This document shows positions 33,306-41,511 of a stretch of DNA of 64,000 nucleotides, piece by piece. This DNA comes from Phytophthora colocasiae (lineage: Eukaryota; Oomycota; Peronosporomycetes; Peronosporales; Peronosporaceae): assembly GCA_018806915.1 (NCBI GenBank), contig JAGKQI010000087.1, forward strand, positions 1,240,001 through 1,304,000, written 5' to 3'. Positions within the stretch are counted from its first letter, which is position 1. The number at the start of each line of letters is the position of its first letter. Below the pieces are notes generated by a model. That model ran no database searches, was not told where the DNA came from, and worked only from the letters and a program-made list of their open reading frames with translations. The translations under genes and the position numbers were made by a program.

Positions 33306-34358
33306 CTATGACCTGGCGGTCACCGTGGCCCACTCAACCAGTTCTTCAGCAAGTCGGCTCTGAAGCTCCGTCGCCACACTGCGCACTTGAGGTTCGAAGA
33401 TAGCAGACGCTTGGGTCTGAGACCACCTCGGTAGCAGGTTCTGGAACGCAAATCCTGCTTCATACAGCATCGTCTGAAGGACAGCGACGCATTCAGGTGC
33501 CGTCAGGGCATTCATCGAGATCTCGACGTACGACAAGTCTTGGATTCGGCCAAAACTATGGCGCCTCAAGCAGAACTCCGATATCCACATGTCTTCGGGG
33601 GATACTGAAGAACACCGCCACTTGATGTAGTCGCCCGTCGCTGCCGCAGCTTTCTGAAAGGCATTTGCGTCAGGCTTCGCTGTTGGCCAGGCGTATTCGA
33701 CGTTCGGCGGAACAATTCTTCCAGCGTCCATGTCCCTCCAGCGGCGGAACTCACGGCGTACGTACTTCAAGGCACGTTCTCCATCCAGCGAATCAGCCCT
33801 CCCAGACTCATCAGACGGTGTCTTCAGAGAATCTTCGGACTTCATCGGCATGTCGTCAGACATCGGAGTGTCTTCGGACTTTGGAGTCTTCGAGACACGT
33901 TCATCAACCAGTCCGGGTTCCGTCTTCACTTCTCCCACGGACTTCCCAGAAGCCGTCAACTCAGAACACAAGCCAATGACCTCCGGGGGCTCAACCACAT
34001 CGGCGCCTCCCTCAGACGCCTCATCACCACCCTCACGGGCAGTGGCCACCTCGTCACCAGAAGCTTCAGCTTCGGACGGACCTTCCTCAGAACCTTGTTC
34101 GCCAGACACATCGGGTGTCTCTTGGGCTTCAGGCTCCGCAGCAGGCTGGTCTTCGACCGCCGGTTCCGGGACGTTCACCTCCTCGACTGCTTCCTTTTCA
34201 CGTGCAGCCTTCCTCTTCTCGCGTGCCGCCTTCTGAACAGCATCCAAGTCGGGTTGTTCGTCAGGCGGAAGACCTTGAAGACGCTTCGACTGACGTGTCG
34301 CCATACTGCGACCACCGCGTCCCCGACGTCTTCCTCTTGTAGTTCCATGTGAAGCCAT
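33306..34358 (-). CDS. ORF1 upstream of gag in element A2
   Basis: About 350 codons from MASHGTTRGRRRGRGG (34358); the open frame continues up to 34469 through the PBS, so the internal Met is preferred. A basic Arg/Gly-rich start comes first, then an acidic Glu/Ser/Pro-rich middle (repeats of PMSDDMPMKSED type) and a globular C-terminal part of about 150 residues (YVRREFRRWRDMDAG, WISEFCLRRHSFGRIQDLSY, YEAGFAFQNLLPRW). No known family recognised. It ends about 110 bases before gag. An extra ORF before gag is known in plant Ogre (Tat) elements. It could be the N-terminal part of a longer gag polyprotein. Confidence 0.65.
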   Translation of the reverse strand: MASHGTTRGRRRGRGGRSMATRQSKRLQGLPPDEQPDLDAVQKAAREKRKAAREKEAVEEVNVPEPAVEDQPAAEPEAQETPDVSGEQGSEEGPSEAEASGDEVATAREGGDEASEGGADVVEPPEVIGLCSELTASGKSVGEVKTEPGLVDERVSKTPKSEDTPMSDDMPMKSEDSLKTPSDESGRADSLDGERALKYVRREFRRWRDMDAGRIVPPNVEYAWPTAKPDANAFQKAAAATGDYIKWRCSSVSPEDMWISEFCLRRHSFGRIQDLSYVEISMNALTAPECVAVLQTMLYEAGFAFQNLLPRWSQTQASAIFEPQVRSVATELQSRLAEELVEWATVTARS

Positions 34359-34430
34359 CTTGAATATAGACGCTTGACAGGAAACCCTCTTCTCAAACTC
34401 TCTTAGATCCGGTGATATCACGATACCAAG

Positions 34431-34448
34431 ATCCGGGCACGCGCACCA
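34431..34448 (-). other. Primer binding site of element A2
   Basis: Two bases (AC) after the 5' LTR end (...GCGACA) the minus strand reads TGGTGCGCGTGCCCGGAT. Its complement would be a tRNA 3' end ...GCGCACCA with a plausible T-arm (ATCCGGGC). Good position and length for a PBS. Confidence 0.75.
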
Positions 34449-35498
34449 GTTGTCGCGAAGTCGGTGCAACTTTTACCGCGGTGCAGGGGCGTACAGTGAA
34501 CCTGGAAGTGTGACTACCGGTAGTAATACCAGAGTCGCACAGCAAGGTGGGCGTGTGTTACCTTGTGCTGTCCTCGTAGGTTCGTTGTCTTGGTAATGAG
34601 ACCCTCGCCGGGGTCGTGAGAGTGTTGATGAGAGTGAGGGTCCCTTGCGTAGGCCGTCGGATGTCCTTCTGGTCCTCACAGGAGCGCTTGAGAGTCGAAC
34701 GTTTTCCGGTGAACACTTGTGTACACCAGAGATTTCTGAAAGCAAAAGAGAAATTAATACAATGGGAAGTCCTGTCACTAGACTTCCGAGATAACCGCAA
34801 TATAGAGTTCCGATATACAAATATGTAGCTGCTCTTATTCTTTCCTGGCCCTTGAGCAGTGGGCTAGTTCTCCAGGTCAACTAGGGAAATGTTCACCAGA
34901 CACCTGGTCTGTCTGGTATTCCCGTAACTTTCGCGCACCACCCTCTAATATAGAGGGAAAATAAACCAATACACTATCAGTTATATAACAGTCTACCGAG
35001 CGTCTTGAGAGCGACTGTCTAGCTCCCAAAACCTGTCCAAACGTACAATATGAAATGGGCTACCGCTAGAGACAAGACAAACGACCCAACTAGTAAATGG
35101 AATAGGTGGGTCCTCTCAGGTCTCTTCGTTACGCTGATCTCCACCTAAAGGGGCTTGATAGGTGAGAGATCACACAACTCAAAGCTTTGTTGTGGCCTAA
35201 TACTTACAAGAAGCAGCAGGCAGATAGACTTGTTTGTGACAAGGTAAATTGAACTCTGGTTACGTATCTCGTATCTCTCTGTCTTCTATCTTCCATATTC
35301 TCATATACACTTGGTCTCAGTATAACTCAGGAACTTTCACTTGGGCTCACTATGGTAGTCGGTACAGCGGATCTTGTTGAGTCGACACTTAATGATGTCA
35401 TTACAGGGATGAGCAGGTTGCGTTTCACTTGATTGCGTGAGGTCGTGTTGGGTACACTTGGTTTCAGTATGGGGGTGGACTTCAGAGTGTCAGAGTCT

Positions 35499-35830
35499 GG
35501 TATCCTGTTCATCAGGGTCTGGAATCATGTGCGTCGGAGACATGTTCATCGGAACCATGTACTCCGGAATCATGTACATCAGAGTTGTAATACCAGAGTC
35601 GTGACACTTGGGTCTGATCATCGGAGTCTTGTGCGTCGGAGTCTGTTCATCGGAAACTGGTAAATGTCTGGAATATTGCTTGTATAAGCCGGACACATCA
35701 GACTTGTTTACCAGAATCATGTTCGTCAGACTCATGTACGTCGGACTTCATGTACGTCGGACTTCATGTACGTCGGACTCATGTACGTCAGACTTCATGG
35801 TGTGATATCAGAGTTTCCATGCGTGATACC
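35499..35830 (-). repeat. Array of short degenerate repeats inside LTR A
   Basis: Units of about 12-17 bases of the type CATGTACGTCGGACTT, with variants such as GTTCATCGGA, CATCAGAGT and ACCAGAGTC, follow each other for over 300 bases. The last units are nearly exact. The solo LTR A carries the same array (about 54779-55075) with one unit fewer. Confidence 0.8.
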
Positions 35831-35998
35831 AGAAATCCACGAGTGTTTTCAGGGTGCGGAGCACGTATGCTACAACGCACGAAGTCCAATTGGGGTATGC
35901 GCGGGGTGCGCTACGTCCGGTGCGCGATACTTGGTATCTTGTGGGTATAATTATATTCTTTGAACCATCATCGTCACACAGGACGGCAACGGGATGAG

Positions 35999-36028
35999 GT
36001 CTCTCAGAGATACATTCTTCTGAGAGAC
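35999..36028. repeat. Conserved 10-bp stem hairpin in LTR
   Basis: GTCTCTCAGA (35999-36008) pairs with TCTGAGAGAC (36019-36028) across a 10-base loop. The same perfect stem is found at 54557-54586 and at 46331-46360. In the 1-311 copy one arm is mutated. Confidence 0.85.
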
Positions 36029-36094
36029 TTTCTGCCAACCTTCAGGCACTCATCGTCGGGGAAAGTCCGGTGATCAGACTGAGTGTTATTGTCT

Positions 36095-36120
36095 CTCGGA
36101 GTTTTGTGCACTTTTCCGAG
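36095..36120 (-). promoter_or_regulatory. LTR hairpin with palindromic GTGCAC loop, candidate RNA dimerisation signal
   Basis: Arms CTCGGA (36095-36100) and TCCGAG (36115-36120) enclose a loop with the palindrome GTGCAC (36106-36111). The matching hairpins are 54466-54490 (same arms), 104-128 (arms CTTCAGAGT / ACTCTGAAG) and 46241-46265 (arms CTTCAGAG / CTCTGAAG). The stem bases differ between LTR types A and B but pairing is kept, while GTGCAC is unchanged. It lies about 45-85 bases downstream of the TATA-like tract, so it should be near the 5' end of the element RNA. Confidence 0.6.
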
Positions 36121-36164
36121 GAACACTTCTGATCTCTTGGGCCCCTTTGCAGTACAGGTGAAGG

Positions 36165-36178
36165 TTATATATATATTT
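36165..36178 (-). promoter_or_regulatory. TATA-like box of LTR A
   Basis: The minus strand reads AAATATATATATAA about 140 bases into the LTR. The solo copy at about 54410-54421 keeps TATATATATTAAC. If used, transcription would start about 30 bases downstream, just before the GTGCAC hairpin. Type B LTRs have only AATAAACC or GATAAACC at this place. Confidence 0.45.
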
Positions 36179-36316
36179 CTTCCACAGATCCATCATTGCC
36201 GTACGGGACATAACCTCGTCCCACATCTCCCTTTCTCCCACAACCCAGTATACATCCAATCACATCACAGCGTAACGTCCATATTCCACTCAAAAATCGT
36301 AATTAGCAACGTGTCA

Positions 36317-37165
36317 AATATACGCAGAAAAAACGCCCCAAGACTATCCCGCGAGGCACATACCGAATCGCTCAAGCCAAGGAGTACCCAGAACTTGTTG
36401 CGTTATCCTGGATGGACTCAAGGCCGGTAGATATGCTGGCCACAAGTTGCAGCACGGTGCCGACTACAGTATTACGAACGGAAAAAGATGAGAGCAGGTC
36501 TGTTGTGCGATGCCCCTCCATCGTTCCCGAGTACCTCCGTGGGATGGGAGGGGTAGATGTACACGACCAGATACGTCTACAGCGATATTCGATCCAGAAG
36601 ACTGTGGCGATGCGAAAGTATTACAAACAGCTCTTCCTTGGTTTGGTCGATATCGCAATTACAAATGGCTTCATTGTCCATAAATTTGTTCAGCGACTGC
36701 GAGGAGAGAAAATTGCAACCCATGCAAATTATATGAGGCTGCTTCACAAAGAACTTCTTGCGTTAGAGCCCGCAGATTTCGAATCAAACATGCTAGGCGA
36801 GAATTTGCTTAGCCAGCCGTTGAGATCAGAATCACACCTGATGACTCAAGTGACGGAGCGCTACCGAGTGAAAAGCAAAACAGAGGAAACACGGCGTCAA
36901 TATTCCTGCAAAGTGTGTTCTGCCATGAGCACAGGAAAGAGTTCGGAAACGACGTACGTGTGCATGGCCTGCGATGCTACATTTGGTGGACGGGTTGCAC
37001 TGTACAATCTAGTTCGCCGCGTTGAAGATGGAAACAGTCTAACATGCTTTCAAATATGGCATGATTCCTGGAAAAATGGTACGCAAATTCCAAGTCAGTA
37101 CAAAAAAAAATCCGATTCAGACGGGGTAAACGAAAGCATAGCCAAGTCGATTCATCCGGTGATAG
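36317..37165 (+). pseudogene. piggyBac transposase, C-terminal half
   Basis: Reading from the LTR boundary: KKRPKTIPRGTYRIAQAK, LVALSWMDSRPVDMLATSCS, VVRCPSIVPEYLRGMGGVDV then HDQIRLQRYS (the MGGVDxxDQ signature holds the third catalytic Asp of DDD), KYYKQLFLGLVDIAITNGFI, and a C-terminal zinc ribbon (CKVCS, CMACDATFGG, QIWHDSWKNGTQIPSQY). The N-terminal half with the first two Asp is missing, cut off at the A2 LTR start. It ends against an inverted repeat and the fatty acid synthase fragment at about 37170. The frame within the fragment is open. Confidence 0.8.
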
Positions 37166-37170
37166 CGACA

Positions 37171-37197
37171 CCATGGTCTCGAGCACGTAGACCATGG
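37171..37197. repeat. Inverted repeat at the piggyBac / FAS junction
   Basis: Perfect 9-bp arms CCATGGTCT (37171-37179) and AGACCATGG (37189-37197) with a 9-base loop. The second arm contains ACCATGG, the start context of the following open frame at 37194. Confidence 0.8.
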
Positions 37198-40100
37198 ACT
37201 ACAAGTTCCACGTTGACGAGCCCAAGATCGCGCAGCTGCCGCAGTTCCTGACGTTTGGAGGCACGGCGCTGGAGGTGATCAAGACGAACGAAGATAGGAC
37301 GGCCATCGTCCGCATCAACAACACGGCCACCTTGGACGAGCTCAAGAACATGAACCGGCCCGGCCGCATGGTGTTGCTGCCCACCCTGACCGAGAAGGAT
37401 TAAACCGACCTCGTGAACTTCAGTCTGGCGCATGGCATCGAGTACAACTCGGCGTCGTTCGTGCGCACGGACCTCAACTCCATATCCACCGTGCTGGGCC
37501 CTCGCACTCGCGACGGAAACCCACTCTCGTTCCTGCCGCTCTCCTCTCCCTTCCACACACCGCTTCAGAACGAGGCCAAACCGAAGCTGGTACAGGACGT
37601 GCAGCGCGTCAAATGCGCAATTAAGGGCAGCCAGCTTCAGGTGCCCGTGTGCGCTACGAACGCGGAGGACACGAACCTGCAGACGGTGGACGACGTCGTG
37701 GATGAGCTTATCAACATGCAGTTGCTGCAGCCGGAGGACTGGACGGCGACGTGGGCGAAGATTGCCAAGCACCATTTGAATGCGACTCACATTCTGGATT
37801 TCGGCCCCGACGTCGGTGTGGCAAAGCTGAGCAACAAGGTCGCGGAAGGCTTGGGTATGGAGGTGGTGATTGCGACTGCCAAACTCCCAGTGATGAGCCG
37901 TACTTCGGCTGCAAGCGCGATGCGGAAACTGGCGAGAGCGTGGCGACTGACCTGGAGAAGATATCGTACGCTGATGTGCTGACGCGCCTGATCGATTTAA
38001 CGTACGTAGAGATCGAAGGTAAGCCAACCCGCTGGGTGCACGACACGTACTTCCCGTGCGTAAGCAAGTTCATCACGCGTACGGAGGAACGTTTCCATCG
38101 CGAAAGCTCTGGTGACCTGTTCGACCAGTCTGACCTAAAGACGAACCTGAGGGATATGGTGAGTGCGTTTATCACGAAGTACCCGCAATCTGTGTTAACG
38201 CTGCTGTCGGTACCAGATGCGACTTCTTCCTGGACCTGTGACGCACTGGTGAACTTCGTCCTGCGTTCGACACGGAGTTCAAGACGTGATTCAAGAAGGA
38301 ATCATTGTGGTACTCGGAGGGCTTAGACGCAGTCCCGGACCATGATGCGCAACACGTGTTCATTCTGCAGGGGCCTGTTGCCGTCCGCTACAGTACGATT
38401 GTGGACGAGCCTGTGGCGGATATTCTGAGTGGAGTTGCCGCTGGTTTAGCCAAGGTCGTCAAGGAAAACGGTGCAGTTGCGGGGGTGGAAGCTGCACCGG
38501 CCACTCAGACGGTGGTTGTCGAGGGGTTCGAGGTCACGGAGAGCAGCGTCGAGCTGTCTATCTCTGCGGATGATAGAGCGGTGCCGTCTGCGGACGAGTG
38601 GCTTGATGCCCTCGCGGCGTTTGTGAGCCACAAGGACTGCCTGAGTGCGCTGATCTCGTCGACGGATGTCGTGGAGGAAAAGCTCAGCACGCCAGCTTCT
38701 GGTGCCCCAGGCAGGTCAGAAGTACGTGATCGACGATGAGGGTATTCGAGTGTTCGACAGCTCGATCGACATTTCCGGCACTGTGATTGAAATCACGAAG
38801 AAGGATGCGAGTATTTCGGTGGTGGTGAACGAGGTTCGCCCATCTGTGACTGGATTGACGGCTGGCGTCGTGACACTCAAGATGACGTTCCAGTACCACC
38901 CGGAGCTGTCTTGCTCAGTCTACGCTGAAGGCAGCGGCTTCATTGACAAAGTGAATGCTTTCTACGCACGCTTCTGGGTATCGGTTGAGGGTAATGAAGA
39001 AGAGTCGTATAAGGCTGCATGTGCGGAGAGCGTGTTGTCTCCGTTCAAAGCTGACTTTTCCATCACCGAGGAGGACATTGTTGCGTATCGTGCTGCGCTG
39101 GGCTTGAGCAGCCGACTTCTTGACGATCGTGTCGTGGCGCCCGCTGATCCAGTCGGTGTTCACGAAAGAGGTGAAGGACAACCTGCTGGACCTTGTGCAT
39201 TTGAAGCAGTCGTACAAGCCGACGTCCTCGCGCAAGGCCTCAGCCACTTTCCAGCCTGGCGACGAAATCGTGAGTACGTCGAACGTTGGAAGTCTGCGCA
39301 TCATCGACAGCGGCAAGACCGTGCACGGCGTAGCTATCATTTCGCGCAAAACGGTGGATGACCAGATGATGGAGGTGCTTGAGCCTCTGGTGGAGCTGCA
39401 CAGTGAGTTCTTGATCCGCGGTGTGTTCGAGTTGACTTTCTGGATTGACAAGTCGACGGATGCGTTTATTCCTCTCCGCCAGGAGGATTCCGAGATTCTA
39501 AAGGCCAATTCGTGGCTGAAGCTTGCTGCTGGTGCCTCTGTGGATATCGGCGACCACCTGTCCTTTGAGTTGACGACGACAAAGCAGTACGCGTCGATCG
39601 GGTCGCCGAGCTCAGTAGAGGTGTCGGGCACTCTGTTTCGTGGAGATCGGCCCAGTTGCGTTTACGAGCCACGATGCGAACGAGAGTCCAGTCGTCGCGT
39701 TCTTGCGTCAGGTGCAGCCTGAAGATGCCAAGTCTGGCGGTATGTTCACGAACGGAGGCTCTCACATATTGGAGAAGCCGTTGGAGATCAACGTGCCGAC
39801 TAATGCTCTGGCGTACGCGGTGGCATCTCGCGACCTGAATCCGATCCACCGGTCTAAGTACGCGGCGATCTTGGGCCACCTTCCCAAGGGCAAGCCGATT
39901 ATGTGGACTGCCACTAAGATCCGTGTCCTGGTGATCCAGAGCTTCGGTCTGGGCTTTGGCAGCAACGTGGTGGACTACGACGTGAACTTCGATGGCATGG
40001 TATACCCTGGCGACAAGCTGTTCATGCAAGCGCCACGTTGGCCTTGGCAACGGCAAGAAGGTTCTATCAGTTGTTCTGGAGAACGTGTGGTTAGCGCTCG

Positions 40101-40203
40101 TGCTGTGGTGAAGCAGTCTCCGATGGCTTTTGTGTTCACGGGACAGTGCTCTGCTGCTGGCATGGGCATGGATCGATACCAGGAGTCCTCGGAAACGTGG
40201 TGA
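37194..40203 (+). pseudogene. Fungal-type type I fatty acid synthase (beta-like part), broken
   Basis: Frame pieces in order: an N-terminal segment of unknown identity (37194-37400, ending in TAA), and acetyltransferase (SAT)-like sequence with FLPLSSPFHTPL and ILDFGPDVGVAKL (37413-37870). A direct jump then leads to the region after the enoyl reductase (LEKISYADVLTRLI, ITRTEERFH; about 37895-38130), then AVPDHDAQHVFILQGPVAVR, dehydratase hot-dog domains (39120-39600) and a MaoC-like domain (YAVASRDLNPIHRSKYA; about 39640-40010). The first residues of the malonyl/palmitoyl transferase follow (AFVFTGQCSAAGMGMDRY), where it stops. The enoyl reductase core is absent. At least five frameshifts. 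In intact enzymes this part loads acetyl and malonyl groups and carries out reduction and dehydration in the cytosol. Confidence 0.75.
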
Positions 40204-40476
40204 CATGCTGTACTGCCACCTGATTGTGAAGGTGTGTACACGCACATGTAGCGGCAGAAGCCGCGGACACGCATCGCGAAGTGACAAGTAGTGACGACGC
40301 GCGTGAACGAAGCATCAGCAATGTGGTGACATGCACTTTTGGCATTGATGAGGCTGCTTGGACGGGTGCTTTGTCATGGGAGGCCTCTTTTGAAGACATT
40401 GATCGTGGCGCATGTATTAGTTAGTTAGGCTGTCGAATCGTGCAGCTCTCACTTAGGGCCAAGGTAGTTTACATCG
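40204..40476. other. Spacer after FAS pseudogene
   Basis: No gene recognised. It separates the truncated FAS end from the stop of the convergent minus-strand gene at 40477. Confidence 0.4.
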
Positions 40477-41241
40477 CTAAGCGAAACCTAGGCGAAACCG
40501 TTGAGCTCGGATAAAGGTCTGCATTTGCGAGTGAAGTTGATTGTACAGCGCCGCTAAGTGCAAGTTTGCGTTGGTCTCGTCGACGAGTTGCGTCACGATT
40601 GCGGCGACCTCTTGGAGAGGGAACGCTTCGTTTTCCTCCCATCTAGAACGGCAGCATCGGAAGATGATGTTGGGCGCTTGCGCTTCCTGTTCTAAGCAAA
40701 GGAAATTGTTAGAGATTATTTTACGATGAACAATATAGTATACGCACGGGGTTTGCCTCCAAATATGCGTCAATTCTCGGAGACGGGCATTCGCCTCACG
40801 CTGGAAATTTTGCCGCAGGTCGATGGGGTTTCCAGTCTCGGTGAAATCGAAGAGCGTGCCTGGGGCATGCGCCACCTGACGAGACACATAGCTTTCTTGC
40901 CCGGCAATAAACCTGATCTCGTGGGCTCCATTTTCGCGCAGTGGGCGAATGGTCATCGCGAAGCCATGCACTTTTTCGTCTGGGGGGGACGTGGTCACAC
41001 GGTTTTCAATGGAGCGTAGCTCCCTAACAAGCCTGCCATGCATGTTTAGCAGCTCGGTCATGCGCGTGTCAAGGTTCTGGATTAGAGCCATCTTTTCCCG
41101 GTGGTGCGTTGCAATCAGATCGGCGATCTGATCGTCCTTGCGCTCGATAATCCTTGTGAGTCGCGTGGCCTCGCGACGAGCATCACGCAGCTGGTGTCGG
41201 AGGTCACGATTCTCGGCTTGCAGAACTTCTACGATGCTCAT
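40477..41241 (-). CDS. Coiled-coil protein with a possible virus-like C-terminal domain
   Basis: 254 codons, intact, one of the few undamaged frames outside element C. Residues about 5-75 form a charged coiled coil (NRDLRHQLRDARREATRLTR, KDDQIADLIATHHREKMAL). The rest is globular: EIRFIAGQESYVSRQVAH, NPIDLRQNFQREANARLREL, VYYIVHRKIISNNFLCLE, VAAIVTQLVDETNANLHLA. A coiled coil followed by an IR-x-Q-x-YV and N-P-I-x-L-x-x-x-F pattern recalls C-terminal domains attached to KilA-N/MSV199 proteins of large DNA viruses. I am not certain of that family. The start Met at 41241 lies 3 bases from a very G-rich tract (C-rich on the coding strand). Confidence 0.6.
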   Translation of the reverse strand: MSIVEVLQAENRDLRHQLRDARREATRLTRIIERKDDQIADLIATHHREKMALIQNLDTRMTELLNMHGRLVRELRSIENRVTTSPPDEKVHGFAMTIRPLRENGAHEIRFIAGQESYVSRQVAHAPGTLFDFTETGNPIDLRQNFQREANARLRELTHIWRQTPCVYYIVHRKIISNNFLCLEQEAQAPNIIFRCCRSRWEENEAFPLQEVAAIVTQLVDETNANLHLAALYNQLHSQMQTFIRAQRFRLGFA

Positions 41242-41244
41242 TTC

Positions 41245-41271
41245 GGGGAGGGGAGGGTGGGGTGGGGGGGG
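41245..41271 (+). other. G-quadruplex-forming tract next to the start of the 40477-41241 gene
   Basis: 27 bases in which runs of 4, 4, 3, 4 and 8 G are separated by single A or T bases. It satisfies the four-run G-quadruplex rule with one-base loops. It is immediately upstream of the minus-strand ATG, on the template side. Confidence 0.8.
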
Positions 41272-41511
41272 ACTCGAAATGGAAGGTCGGTCTTGGAGAA
41301 GATAAAGCTGAAGAAGCCAGTTCGATCGTTTCTGAGAGGTATCGGACTGTTAGAGGTTTTGAAGTGCGTTGAGGATTTGATACAACCAATGAAATAGCGT
41401 AAATATGAACAGCTGTCACTGCTTTAGCCAATCTCCTTCAGCTATTTGTCGCGTTTTTCTGATGGCTTTGCCGTGAATAATCGTACAGCGTAGACGGTAT
41501 ACTAGACGTGA

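Larger units (their letters stand above)
34451..36316 (-). mobile_element. 5' LTR of element A2 (type A, 1866 bp)
   Basis: On the minus strand it starts TGACACGTTGCTAATTACG at 36316 and ends ACTTCGCGACA at 34451. The same sequence is present in opposite orientation as a solo LTR at 54260-56100, and a diverged type B relative at 46063-47735 and 1-311. It carries a TATA-like tract, two conserved hairpins and an array of short degenerate repeats. Its start borders the piggyBac coding sequence at 36317. Confidence 0.85.

Noticed and set aside
3585..36316. Search for an env-like gene in the gypsy elements
   Set aside because: No signal peptide, furin-like site or transmembrane pattern was seen after integrase in C, A1 or element 3; the antisense ORF of A1 is on the opposite strand and has no membrane segments.
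37152..38027. Minus-strand frame of 291 codons opposite the FAS fragment
   Set aside because: The FAS motifs are on the plus strand; the minus frame is a by-product of high GC third positions.
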